48,320 bases of DNA. Origin: Paramacrobiotus metropolitanus (Eukaryota > Tardigrada > Eutardigrada > Parachela > Macrobiotidae). This document shows, piece after piece, positions 29,891 to 41,344 of this stretch (position 1 is its first letter; each line of letters begins with the position of its first letter). The notes under the pieces are model-generated. The model did not search any database, was not told where the DNA came from, and was given only the letters and a program-made list of their open reading frames with translations. Where the stretch lies: contig NW_026570548.1 in the NCBI RefSeq assembly GCF_019649055.1, forward strand, positions 1 to 48,320. The letters run 5' to 3'. The position numbers and the translations under genes are program-made.

Positions 29891-32800
29891 ATGTATTGGT
29901 ACGATGATGCCGAAAGATCAGTGTACGCATGGAATGCGGTGGATGTCGAAGTAAACGGGCTGCTGCAACACGGCCACGTCATCGGCTTGGATGAGAGCGA
30001 CGGAGATGCACCTCGTCTGATTGTTGATTTCCAGTGCATGGCACAACGGTCGGTGTTGATGGATCACGGCAAAGCATATGACTGCTCCAGAAAGGGGAAA
30101 TCCGACAAGATGCCGGAACCACTTGAATGGACCGACCGATTCAGTAGTGCGGCTGCGGGACCTGGGCATCTAACCGTGGAGGTCTTACTCCGCGCCCATT
30201 CCAATCAACCCTGGACATGGTTTCCCGCTAAGCTACTGCTATTCCGCTTCGCAAACCGAAAGTACGCTTTCGCGGAGGCAGTACTTGGTGAGCAGCGCGT
30301 TCGCGAAGTGTTGCCTGTAAGCCAGATCCGGCAGCCGTCCAAGACAGAGACGCTGCAAAAGAAATTATTGCCGCCGGGCCACTTTACCATACGAACGTGC
30401 AGCGTGCCGGACGGATACTGGCTGACGATGGAACCAGCCATGCCCGCCATGTTCCGCAAGGATTTGCAGCGTGAATGCAGGATTCATTTAGTGTCGGTTC
30501 GCAGCCACACTTTACATTACCTGCAACGGTCTGCTGAACCGCCGATAAGCGACGAGGACGCAGTAAGTCGGTACTTCATAGTGCTTCTGTTCTCCCGGTT
30601 ATTAACATTCTTTCAAAACATATGTTCTCGAAATAGGAAGGGCATTGTAACTAGGCTGATCGAATATAAAATGTAAATTTTATTTCTCAATATGTATAAG
30701 GCGAGCATCCCTCAACAAAACTGATCAAATGAAGAATTTGTCCCAGTTAACATGGGAAGGGACAGTGCACAAAACACTCATCGCATTGCCACGCATAATC
30801 TCTAAACTTAAACGTTGAAACAAAAAACAAGTAGAACGGCTCTCGCCCGTCCTTAAAAACAACTTTTTACCAATCTCTTTTAACGTAATAATGCCGGTCT
30901 CACACCAAGTGCCAAAAGTCTCGCATGCAAAGGGGACAAAATTACAGCGATCCATAAGCGAGTTGTATTTTCCAATCTTCTCCCGGCAGGCCAGTTCAGC
31001 GGCAGCGCCAGCACACTTTGAAGTCGCGTCGATGTATGAATCCGCCATCGTGTCTCTGCAAGTGACGTCCCAAACTAACGGCTGACCGCGGTACCACTTC
31101 CAACGCGTGGCTCCATCCGGGCGCTTTCCGTTTTCACGCAAAAAGCCAATGGGCTCCGGATATGCTTCAATGCCGGCATTACATAGCGCTCGCAGTATGA
31201 TATCGTTGATACCATTATGGCGTTCCCTTCTCCCGATGCACTTCTTGCAAGCTAGCCCATGGTATCCGTTTTCCGCAACCTCTTTGCCACATCTCGCACA
31301 TGAGTGCTGCTCTACGATCTTGGCGCCAAGCCATAGGCCAACAGAAATGCGGAAAGTCTGAAGAAATTAATATTAATTAAATTAATATAAAATTAATAGT
31401 ACAGCTGAAGATGCAGTAGCTGATCCCATTCCGTATTATGCTGCTGTGCGCAAACAGGGAAAAGCCGCCTTTTGCGATGCGAAGCTTGTATCGTACCGTC
31501 ACCCGTGTAAACTTCGGCAACCGGTTTTTGAGCCTGCAAATAATTTTTACAGCAGCGTGAAGAATCAACCTGGTTACAGAGAATCTTCGGTTCATACGTA
31601 ACTTCTACTGTATGTAGAGAAAGTCCGTCAAGCACGTGATGTTTCGCATCGATCATGGACTGGATCCACTATTACGAATTCCGAACAACGAAGCCAGTGA
31701 ACCACGCCGCAAAGCCGCGGCAACCGGGAATGAGCGCGGTCTACCGCTGCCGCCCGAATTACTGACGGAGGTTCTGACATCGCTGTCCACCGTCGACCGA
31801 CAGCGTTGCCGACGCACTTGTCAACTGTGGGAAGACATTTTAACATCCGCTGACGGGTCCCGAGATCTACGTCTCTCGCTGCAGGAACCTAGCTTCTCAG
31901 CCCGGGTGGAGCGTGATTGGAGCGCTGATTACGCGGTATACGGCTGCATCTTCAAGCACTTTACGCCCGTCACCCGGACCATCTCTCTGCACGATCGGGA
32001 AGTATCGGATGATAGTGGGATGGAACTGGAAGACACGACGTACGCCAGCCAAGCGATGGACTATATTAAACAGGTGTTGGACGATGGCGCCTCCGGCATC
32101 GAGCGGTTCATTCTGCACCAACGGTCCATGTCAATAATGGCTTTCAATTATTCCTTGGCGGAGTACTTTGACAGTGTCGCTGCACTGTACTCCAGCTGGG
32201 CGGCTTGCTGTAGGCGAATAATCTGGAAGGACAGTGTATTGAAGTATACCGATGGATTTGGCATGACCGAGTTGGAGTTCCGCATTCCCTACGCGGTATT
32301 CAATCTGAACACCTTAGATGCGGCACAAATTTGGGAGCTTTTCGAGCGAGCTTTGTGCTGGAATAACTGGCTAGACGTGGAGTGTTTAGCGCAGCAGACG
32401 ACGGATCTGGTTCACCGGAAGTCGGAGACGGCCTGCAGTAAACTTGTCGAGGTAAGCCCTGGCAATATTCAAGATTTTATTTATATTCTCACATATCAGA
32501 CTGAGCATCGTGAGATGCACAGTCGGGTATTGGCAGCCTCAAGTACGTAGATCGACGACCATGCAACGGGTTAGTTGCTAACTTGCCATTGATGGTTTTC
32601 GCTCCAATAAAAGTCATTTTAAAGTTTCGGTGAATCCTGAACTTCGCAAGTTCAAACCATTTTGACAGCCTCGATAGCTCCTCCGTTCTTTTCTCTTGAT
32701 TGAGGCAGATTGTAATCAAGTTCTATTGCTAGAACAGTGTTCATCAGCACCCGGTTTTTATGTAGCTCCTGGAGGCGTACCAAGAGCCCGATCCGCGTCC

Positions 32801-32924
32801 GTCGGCGCATTACTTCGGCCGGAAATGGACAGTGGGTAATCTGGATTGTCTGGACGTCAGGAAACTGAATCGGATTTGCTTGTATGCGTGGTCCTGGCAC
32901 ATTGGACGTTGCTTTCCACCATGA
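29891..32924 (+). CDS. F-box family protein, copy D (three exons, intact)
   Basis: Exon 1 29891-30562 ('MYWYDDAERSVYAWNAVDVE', 'QPWTWFPAKLLL', 'IRTCSVPDGYW'), exon 2 about 31633-32451 with an F-box ('LPPELLTEVLTSLSTVDRQR', 'RRTCQLWEDIL'), exon 3 32766-32924 ('LLEAYQEPDPRPSAHYF', 'LNRICLYAWSWHIGRCFPP'). All junctions are phase 0; total about 548 residues. The alternative exon 2 acceptor at 31617 is also in frame. It is the most divergent copy: an extra Ser/Gly-rich insert near residue 80, and no acidic Ser tail. Intron 1 (1070 bp) carries a retroelement fragment on the opposite strand. The likely role, as for copy B, is an SCF adaptor; substrate unknown. Confidence 0.75.
30728..31355 (-). pseudogene. 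Retroelement C-terminal endonuclease-like domain, fragment 2 (in intron 1 of copy D)
   Basis: The minus-strand frame is open from about 31355, well upstream of its first ATG: 'HSCARCGKEVAENGYHGLAC', 'GRRERHNGINDIILRAL', 'NGKRPDGATRWKW', 'PLVWDVTCRDTMADSYI', 'RLSLEIMRGNAMSVL'. A CxxC...H...C zinc-finger-like module precedes the RPDG/WDVT nuclease-like core. It is preceded on the same strand by TTTCTTCAG, an acceptable splice acceptor. No reverse transcriptase is adjacent. The reading frame is intact over about 208 codons, notable for a supposed dead fragment. Confidence 0.65.
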
Positions 32925-33610
32925 ATATATTATGATGGGGTCGACGGACTAGCGTACGCTACCCATCGCTTGTCCTTTTTTCAGCCCTCTGCTGCTGTCA
33001 TCTGTGCCTTTTCATACAATTTGTCCGCTTTGATCACTACAGATTTGTGGCCGTGACATCGTCATTTTCACCTGATGGCAACATTGGCAAAGGTGGTTTA
33101 CTAGCTTGCCAGTTTCCGATCAATATCTAAACACAGTCCGTGCACTGATGAATATGGTGATGCGATTAAAAAAGTTTTTGGTTATGTTGCCATGGCTATG
33201 TTTTTCTTAACATATTTTGCCATTTAATACGTTAAAAATCTGGTTTCTGGTGCAAACTTTTCAGTTCATAATGAAACCTAAGAAACCCCAGAAACCGCAG
33301 TTGAAAGAAAACTAAGATACAATAAAAACAGACCAATCATGAGGTAGCCTTTGTAAACATAAAACAATGTTAGGCAACCTAAGAGAACAAAAGGCAACGC
33401 ACGTTAACTTAAGACAACACAAGAAATGTAAGACAAAAAAGATAAGACACCCAAGAATCTCCAAAATTTTCGCAAATACCTACAGTAGGCGCTAGGCACA
33501 AAGAAAATATGCACCAGTACATACTAGAGTAGTCGATTTGCCGCTGTGGGTGCGGCAAATAGCCACCGAGCTGTATATCTGCATTCTTGCGGCAAAATAG
33601 TCAACATGAT
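32925..33610. other. Non-coding stretch before FB element 2
   Basis: Contains CCTAAGAAACC-type repeats at about 33283 and AAGACAACA-type A-rich repeats (33360-33460). No gene is seen. Confidence 0.5.
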
Positions 33611-33619
33611 ACGTATTTT

Positions 33620-34348
33620 CTTCGGTGTGCCTTTATTCGGTAGCACGTCAAGTTGCCGACCGGCGTTTTGCTGCCCGACAATTTGCTGACCGGTAAGTTG
33701 CTCATTGACACAACTTGCTGACCGACAGACTGCTGACCGACAATTCCCTTCTCTGTAAAATTGCTGGCCGACATTTTGCCAAAACTCTTTCGTTGATCGA
33801 CAGCTCACTTGTCGGTCAACAAAATGTCGGTAACCGACAAATCGCTGAACGACACCTTCCAGAGGACACAATCTTGCTGATCGACAATTTGCTTACCAGT
33901 TGAAGCGTTCAAACAGAGAAGGAAGTCAACCCAATGCAGTCAGTTTTCTTGGGTATTTGTCGGTTTCTTAGGTTTCTTAGGTTTTTTAAGGATTCGTAAG
34001 GTTTCTTAGGTTTCTTATGTTTCTTAAGTTTCTTAGGATTCTTTGCGAAAAGTGGCTGTTAAACAAGTCCGAAGCACTTCGAATAAAAATTCCAGATCAG
34101 CAGTTTGTCGGTGCTAAGGTGAACTGTCGGTCATTCAGATGTCGATCAACAATTTTGCCGCTAAGCGATGCGTCGGGAATTGTTTTGTCGGTCAACAAAA
34201 TGTCGTCAGCAAATCATCGGTGTTAACCAAACGGTCGTTCAGCGATTTTGCGTTTCAACAAACCGTCGGGTCAACATTTTGTCGGTCATGAAAAAGTCGT
34301 CAGCAAGTCGTCGGTCAGCAAGATAGCGGTCAACAAATTGTAGGTGTG
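33620..34348. mobile_element. Foldback (FB)-like transposon 2, same family as element 1
   Basis: The left arm (33639-about 33900) starts GGTAGCACGTCAAGTTGCC and aligns through its length with the reverse complement of element 1's right arm, including the shared landmark CAATTCCCTTCTCTG versus CACTTCCCTTTTCTA. The right arm (about 34110-34348) ends GGTGTG and aligns with element 1's left arm. Both are built of TTGCTGACCGACA-like units. An exact 9-bp repeat ACGTATTTT at 33611-33619 and 34349-34357 is the best target duplication; another 9-bp repeat, GCGGCAAAA (33589-33597, 34370-34378), lies just outside. The centre differs from element 1. Confidence 0.75.
33955..34045 (+). repeat. TTTCTTAGG microsatellite in the centre of FB element 2
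   Basis: About eight imperfect copies of the 9-mer GTTTCTTAG, with variants such as GTTTTTTAAG and GTTTCTTATG. The complementary motif CCTAAGAAACC lies outside the element at about 33283, so the centre may include captured flanking DNA. Confidence 0.75.
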
Positions 34349-34683
34349 ACGTATTTTTTCGACCATACTGCGGCAAAACAATCCACTTACAGGTATAAGG
34401 AAAATGTTGCGAACTGAGTTTTCGGGCTCTAGATCAGGTTCACTGTCATAACTATATACTTAATACAACAAAAGTCGCAAGGATGTTGGATAACAACTTT
34501 CAAATCGGTTGCACGACAATACTTTTAAACTTTTTGTCCATTTCGTTTCGCCATATCGCCGCCCTTCAGTGAATGTGCTCATTGTGTAATGTGTATCGTC
34601 CCGTTTCCCTTGAAAACTGAGTACTGAATCTACAGATGGCGCGGCCTGGCAGAGCTTCGCCAAACTTATAAGTGCCTCACGTC
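34349..34683. other. Non-coding stretch
   Basis: No coding region or repeat identified between FB element 2 and the 34684 hairpin, apart from the 9-bp repeat copies named under FB element 2. Confidence 0.4.
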
Positions 34684-34724
34684 CTGCTGTGGTTGGCTGA
34701 CTTCAAGTTAGCCAACCACAGCAG
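34684..34724. repeat. 41-base near-perfect hairpin
   Basis: CTGCTGTGGTTGGCT and its exact reverse complement AGCCAACCACAGCAG enclose GACTTCAAGTT, itself almost palindromic. The stem is 15 pairs, one mismatch, then 4 pairs with a one-base loop. AACTTATAA flanks both sides (34665 and 34725). Confidence 0.9.
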
Positions 34725-34787
34725 AACTTATAAAGCCGAGTTCCTAATTTGGCATTCAACTTTCGGTATACTCCCTTTTCTCGTTTC

Positions 34788-35042
34788 TCAATTAGTTTTG
34801 ACACTGTTACAGAATATATTACCCTGTATAGAAAGTCGCTGTCTAAAAAACTCTTTGGCGCGTTTCTGGCCTGTGGCGGTGGCGATACCGCATCCAACCT
34901 TCTCCACAAGCCTTTTTATTCCATCTCCCCACGGTCCGTAAATTTCGAATGCGGCCGCCATGAAATTATGCCGTTGTTGCAGCCAGCTGTGTTTCGTCAG
35001 TTTCGCTCTTTCGGCGTGTTCAGCTGCGGCCCCGGCGTCCAT
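34788..35042 (-). pseudogene. Retroelement C-terminal endonuclease-like domain, fragment 3
   Basis: 'DAGAAAEHAERAKLTKHSWL', 'EIYGPWGDGIKRLVEKVG' and 'RAKEFFRQRLSIQ' match the AGAAAExAExxKxxKY...ETxGxWG...RSxxFLxQRLS portion of the same domain as fragments 1 and 2. Only the C-terminal half is present, in the same orientation as the other two, just upstream of the beta-lactamase-like pair. Confidence 0.6.
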
Positions 35043-35267
35043 TGAGGTGCGATCGATATATCGTTAAAGATACTGCACAGATACGTTAAAATACGGCAAT
35101 GCTCCCAAAATAGGTTGGAAAATTATGAGGATACATTAGGGATACGAACAGAATACTGTGAGAAACGGCGGGATACTGGGAATACAAGTACAACGACACG
35201 AAATGAAACATCACTAAGGACACTGGTGTTTTGGGCAATGTAATGTATTTGTACTATGTTTTCACAG
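35043..35267. other. Non-coding stretch where exons 1-2 of the first hydrolase would be expected
   Basis: No sequence resembling the first two exons of the downstream paralogue (37970-38331 and 38526 onward) is found here. Confidence 0.5.
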
Positions 35268-36996
35268 ATTATCTGGCTCCTATCCTTCTGGGAACACCCA
35301 GGAATACGACAAGAAAACATGCTGCCTGGGCTGCCGCCAATGCTCCGCGCGTCTTCCCCAACAGACAGCGTTATATGTACAACAACCACGTCTTCGGTGC
35401 AGCAGGTACAGTGTAATGTAAAACAAAAAACTTTCGGTCCGAAGAAAAGTCGTTTTTGGCGTTCCTCGCTGGCATGAGGATAAACAAAACGCGCGCGATC
35501 ACAGCGTCAGCCTACCACGATATGTGTAACCCATCTTGCATAAAAACTTGAATATACCAAATTTTGGTTACAATAATCATGTCGCGGTAAATATCAGCTC
35601 ACAATTTCTTCCCAAATGGTCAAATTTTCATATGCAGCGTGCACAAAGTCTGCCATTTGCAAAAGTGACCTTTGCAGGCTGCTTTGCGGAAGTCCTCGCC
35701 AAAAAGCTACTGGGCCGTTCTGTTACCTGGGAAGAGTTGTTGGACATGTATTTTTTTAAGCCATTGGGAATACAGCGTGATGGCGTGATGTCGATTTCGC
35801 CGGCTACAATTTAACATCCTTTTCAAGACTGTCCTTTCCACATTTGTCCGAGAATCTTCGCTACCGTGCAATGGACGCAAGAACGGTGGACCTAATCGAA
35901 CCAATTGGCCCTTCAGGGTAACCGCTTACGTGTACACAGGCCCAAGCCAAGACAAAATTGCTTTTTGTCAATTTTTGAACTGATGACCATGCCGTATGAA
36001 TCTTAGAATATTAATTTGCATGTGCGGTACCTTAACTGTAAACTTTCTAGTTCTGTGTGCATGACGCCCAATGCTATGGCGGTATGGATGCAGTTCATGC
36101 TTGACCGGGGTCAGCATAGATTTCGACAGTTGATTTCAAGTAAATCTTTGGAGGACACGTGGAAAACACGAATAATGGGCCTACCCGAGCCACCTCATCC
36201 TCCCGCAACGAACCTGGGAAACCGAACGTTTACACTGGCTGAATACCAACAAGAGATGCTCGAGAACCTGGGCTATGGATTAGGATGGATGGAGACAAGA
36301 CATCGAGGTACAGTATGTACATGAACAAATGCCACACTTACCGGTGTATGCACAGACACACATCGATTCGGTTTTCTTGTATAATTATCGGGAGTTATCA
36401 TTACAGGGCACCGATTAGTGCAGCATTCAGGCGGATACCTCAGCTACATGTCGCTATATTCTATCTTTCCGGATCAGGATATCAGCATTTTCACCACTTC
36501 CGCTGGACCCTACATTGGCATTACTTCGGAAATGAACACCAGGTTGCATTATCGACTGTTTGACTATTTCATGCAACTCGCTCCTCTGAATCCAGCGGAC
36601 AGTGTTTGTGCTCAGGTCTTCAATAGCAGCATTCCCAAAGCGCCATCTGTATCAAATCCTGCTACTGTGGTAACTGTCGATAACAAATATTACATTGGTG
36701 AGTACTACCATCCGGTGCACGGCATCCTGAAGATCGAAGACGGTAGTCCAATGAAGGCCTTCATGGGTCGCGAGGGCAACGCCACGATTGAATGCACAAC
36801 ATCGGTGTCCCAGTGTTTGCTGCGGTTTCACGGGATTACGTGGTGGGTGTCGGGATCAGATGGTTATGGAACACCAGACTTATTAGGGATCGGCTTCGAT
36901 TTCGCTCCGGATGGTTTTGTCAACCAAGTTACGGTCCCTATGTACTGCTTGGCAGATCCGCCACTTTTCGAGAGAGTGTCGAAAAACAGAACCTAA
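35268..36996 (+). pseudogene. Beta-lactamase-related serine hydrolase, 5'-truncated copy
   Basis: Exons 35268-35405, about 35666-35917, 36051-36307 and 36407-36996 correspond one-to-one with exons 3-6 of the neighbour at 37970. They include the Y-N-N motif ('YMYNNHVFGAAG') and H-S-G-G ('VQHSGGYLSYMSLYSIF'). The exons with the S-x-x-K nucleophile are absent. A frame change in the second exon near 35780 gives an early stop ('SISPATI'), though the correct codons continue in another frame. The long last exon (196 codons) is intact and still similar to the paralogue. As read it cannot be catalytic. Confidence 0.75.
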
Positions 36997-37969
36997 TTTT
37001 ATTGACAAGACAACATAGTGCTAAATAAGGTGGTGTGTTATAAGATTCGTATCTTCACTGGTTGTGATAAGGAACTTCTTTGACAATTCTCGAAGTGCGA
37101 ACTATGCACTGAGTGTCGAATCATTTAAAAATGGGTGGTCATAAAATAAAATTGCACAACATTATTACTGCAAACATGACATTGTTTTATCAAAACAAGT
37201 GAGCAGTCAAGGAACACCATTTAGATTAATAAAACAGGTACTTATGAGTACTATAGCTGCTAGCTACCCTACGTGCAGCATTAGTATCTATATAACATAC
37301 AACTTGCAAGTACTGTGTACAGAGTTCGTATTGTCTATAATCAATCCTCTTGTAATTGTGGATGCTGTATTGTACAGTGCATTGGCGTAATATATTTATT
37401 TTCTTGTTATCATGCGTGCATCGTACTCGTGCGCTGCCCACTCTAGACAGATGCGCACACATTTCTGTAGGAGTCGCTGATTTTTTAAAATTAATGTCCT
37501 AAATTCAACACCAAAATGCTTACTCGGAGTAACTATTGAGCTATCGTTTTTGACAGTCATAGTTGTGCCAGTATCATATTTGTACAGTTTGTAGCTTCTA
37601 TCAATGGCGCCCGCGCAAAACGTCAGTTTGTTTTCATGGTCAGCATTAATTTTACCACATTAGTACTTTGTGTTTGTAGTACAAGTCTAAGAATTTGTTG
37701 ATTTGCAGTTTCCCAGTTTATTACACAAACGCTGCAGCTGTAGCGTTGACGAAGCGTTCAGTCCTTGAAAAATGTCACTTCTGGCTGCCGGTTGTACTGA
37801 GCACATGTGCCAAATTGGCGGAAAAATTTTCGACCACATTTTATGTTTTTCAAAATCTTACACATTAATACGAAGAAGCAGCCAGTGTACTTTCGTGGTT
37901 ACTGCAGTTCTGCAGTAAATTGTCACTTCTGACCGGCGCTGCGCGAGCTCATGTGTATAATCCGAGAAA
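36997..37969. other. Intergenic region between the two hydrolase genes
   Basis: Non-coding and AT-rich. It must contain the 3' end of the truncated copy and the promoter of the complete one; no specific signal is convincing. Confidence 0.4.
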
Positions 37970-40521
37970 ATGTTCAACTATGATATTATTTTCAGGTTAC
38001 TAGTACGTATTGCAACCTTTTTTGCCAGTTTTAGTTCCAAATCCGGGACAACGTCAATAACTGGCGATATTGATTTGATAATTAGAGAAGAGCTATCAGC
38101 GTGCCATTTGGACAAGAAAGCCGGTTACGGTGTGGTGGTGATTGCAAAAAATCGTCTTGAAAACGGCGTCAAAAGGGACGTTATATTCACATCCGGATAT
38201 GGATATCGGGATTTGGGCAAGAAGGCGCTTGCCGACGCGGACACAATGTTCTGTATTGGGTCTATGTCCAAACATATGACCGCAACATTGTTGGTGCATA
38301 TATTAGACCTGCTACAAGAGAAAGGGCACCGGTTAGTAAAAGTCACGCTTAGCTTATAGGGATTCTTGTCACCATCCCTAAAATTTATTTATTATGTCTG
38401 TAGTTAATCTGTTTGATAGCGCATTAATTGTATTGTTAGATAATAAACCATATAACACATTAAAAATTTTATTGAAGTCTAATCAATATACTATGATAAT
38501 TATTATGTATGCGATTTGCATGCAGGTACACGTTACAGACAGTGATCACTGAACTTGATCCCGATTTGAACTTCCCTGGATCACAGTTCATTAATGTTAC
38601 TTTGGAAGATGTTCTTAGCCATCGCACAGGTCTAACAGGTACGGATATTGCCATGCTGTTATTACGACCGTATCCATCATGGCACAAACGACAGCCAATT
38701 AAACGCAACATTGGCTGAGTTTGTACACATGTCATATGTGCTATGAACGCAAACTTGGTTTAACCATTTAATTTGCATGTTCAGCTACGAATTACTTACC
38801 GAATGACCTGTAAAAACTGGGTTAATAACAAAATTTGTAGATTATCTCGCTCCTCTCCTTGTGGGGTCGCTCAGAAACACGACAAGAAAACATTCGGCAT
38901 GGGGCGCCGCGAATGCTCCGCGGTTGTACCCAAATAGGCAGCGCTATATGTACAACAACCACGTTTTCGGTACAGCAGGTAAGTTTTGCTTCAAAACTGG
39001 CAACAAATCATCCATAAAATGCTAATTGCAGTGACCTTTGCAGGATACTTCGCGGAAATCCTTGCAGAAAAACTGCTGGGATATCCTGTAACGTGGGAAG
39101 AGTTGTTAAAATTATATTTTTTCAAACCATTGGGAATTCAGCCTGACGTTGACATAGCAGGCTATAACTTCACATCATTTTCAAGATTGTCATTACCCTA
39201 TATTTTGTCGGAGACTGACGGTTATCGCGCAATGGACGAGAAGACAATAAGCCTGATCGAGCCGCTTGGGCCTTCTGGGTAAAATACTTTCGCGCTCCTT
39301 CTCACCTTAACAATCCGACTGTAAATCTGGTAAATGGCAAACCGCTAAAACCCGTGTTTTTGTATTTTACAATGTACTGTACACTCTGAAAAAGAGCCTA
39401 AAATGTACAATACATCAGGGCGCTGTATGTATTTTACAGATGCGTTTGCACACAGGACAGCGTTAAAAGCTGAACAATCTCATTTTTTAATCTGTTAGTG
39501 GTGCCTGTTTAACTCCCAACGCAATGGCTGTTTGGATGCAGTTCCTGCTCGACCGGGGGCGGTTCAAGTCTAGACAGCTGATTTCACGTAGAACTTTGGA
39601 AGACACATGGAAATCGCGCATTTCCGGTTTGCCCAACCCACCGGACCATCCTGCATCAAACTTAGGAAATCGGACGTTTACAATAAAGGAATACGGACAA
39701 GAAATCATCGAGAACCTTGGTTATGGTTTAGGGTGGATGGAAACCAGACACCGAGGTGCGTTCTATACTGTTTACGTATATTATACAACTGTAAGTTGTA
39801 ATTATAATATTCATCGGCACAACGTCGCCTAAAGAAAATTAAATTATGTAAAACGTACGTACGTACGTCCGTCCGTCGCGCGACGGACCGCATCACACTA
39901 AAGGTTAAGAAAATCTGTTACTTATCGTTAGGTTACCGGTACCTTCAGCATTCAGGCGGATATCTCAGTTATACATCGCTGTACTCGATTGTTTCGGATC
40001 ACGATATCAGCATATTCACCACTTCGGCTGGACCATATAATGAAATTGTATCGGAAATGAATCAACGATTGCACTATCGGCTGTTTGACTATATAATGCA
40101 ACTGGCTCCTCTGAATCCAGCGGACAACGTTTGTGTAGAATTGGATACCCAGAATGCCAGTATCCCCGCAGTGCTGTCGACGCCAAACATCAACACCGCA
40201 GTAGAAGTTGATAATACTTTGTACATTGGGCAGTATTACCATCCGGTGCATGGGATTCTGAAAATCGAAGACGGTAACCCCATGAAGGCCTTCATGGGCC
40301 GCGAAGGCAACGCTACCATTGAGTGTACAACTTCGGTGTCGCAGTGTTCGATGCGCTTTCAAGGGATTGTGTGGTGGGTGTCGGAACCGGATAGCTATGG
40401 AGCGACACCCGGATTATTAGAGATTAGCTTTAATTTTACCAGTGATGGTTTCGTCAGCCATGTTACATTGCCGATGTACTGCCTCGCGGTTTCACCTGTT
40501 TTCGAAAGAGTATCAACATAG
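37970..40521 (+). CDS. Beta-lactamase-related serine hydrolase (LACTB/class C-like)
   Basis: Exons: 37970-38331, 38526-about 38638, 38841-38978, 39032-39278, 39499-39755, 39932-40521. Splice phases are consistent. The catalytic set of the beta-lactamase/penicillin-binding fold is visible: S-x-x-K in 'FCIGSMSKHMTATLL' (exon 1), Y-x-N in 'YMYNNHVFGTAG' (exon 3) and H-S-G-G in exon 6, which takes the place of the KTG motif. The N-terminus is hydrophobic (MFNYDIIFRLLVRIATFFA), so it may be secreted or membrane-anchored. The exon 2 donor is uncertain: GTACGG at 38639 keeps phase, but codons beyond (T-D-I-A-M-L-L) also look family-like. Introns and a paralogue show a resident animal gene. Substrate unknown. 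Intron 5 has an 18-bp perfect palindrome (39871-39888). Confidence 0.75.
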
Positions 40522-41344
40522 CAAATTAAAACAGATCTGTATCAAGATAAGGTGATGCAGTACCATGCACCAAGGTTATAAGTCCTTGATTAATTATTTA
40601 TATACGTATGGTAATTATAATATGACGACTATTTTCATTATTGTGTCAATTCCGACAATTCGTACGTGTACCGAGTACATAATTAATTTTGGTAATTGTA
40701 CTCTGTACGCCCGCTCAAGTCCCCATCGGATTCGCTCACCTGAATTGTAAAATTGATTGATACGTTCAATACTGTAGTAGTGTTACGTAAACTGAACACG
40801 CGAAAGGTACTGTTGTAATCAGAGCGGAAAATTTTTAAATGTTATCAGAATCTTGTGTGGAAGTAAGTACTGTACGGGCGGGTTTTTTGGGTTTAAATAA
40901 GCATGCACCGCGTGCGGCGGTTACTTAATAGTGCACAATCCGTGTCAGAATGGCGTGACTCAGTCATGAGCTCAGCTCTTGCCTCGCGGTAAATCCCCTC
41001 TGACTGCAGCCTTCGGAAACAGATGTGAAATCTGTTCCAAAATCAAAAATGCAGCGTTGCTCCTCTTCATTTTTGTAGCGTCTTGTTTCAGATTTATTAA
41101 AGCATATTTCCCCGTGTAAATATTTTAATAACCTTATTAAAGTCTGCCTGAATGGGACGTGCTTGAAATTATTGGGATTTATTAATCAGTAATTTGTAAT
41201 TGTATGGACCGAATTCTTACTATCGACGCTTGTCTATGATCCGGTCTTCCTTTCAGCACTGCGTGTTGGTGGAATTTCCGATATATGGTTTATCTCATCT
41301 CTTCGAATCCTTTTGTTCTCACTGTATTGCCTTGAGATCTCAAA
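40522..41344. other. Intergenic region upstream of Lunapark
   Basis: Non-coding. It should contain the Lunapark promoter and 5' UTR; no TATA box is evident near the start codon, as expected for a housekeeping gene. Confidence 0.4.

Noticed and set aside
33955-34045. TTAGG-containing repeats as an interstitial telomere
   Set aside because: The period is nine bases (TTTCTTAGG), imperfect, and confined to the centre of a foldback element.
37970-40521. Beta-lactamase-like gene as recent bacterial transfer
   Set aside because: Six exons with regular splice sites, base composition like the neighbours and a tandem paralogue point to an established animal gene of the LACTB-like group.
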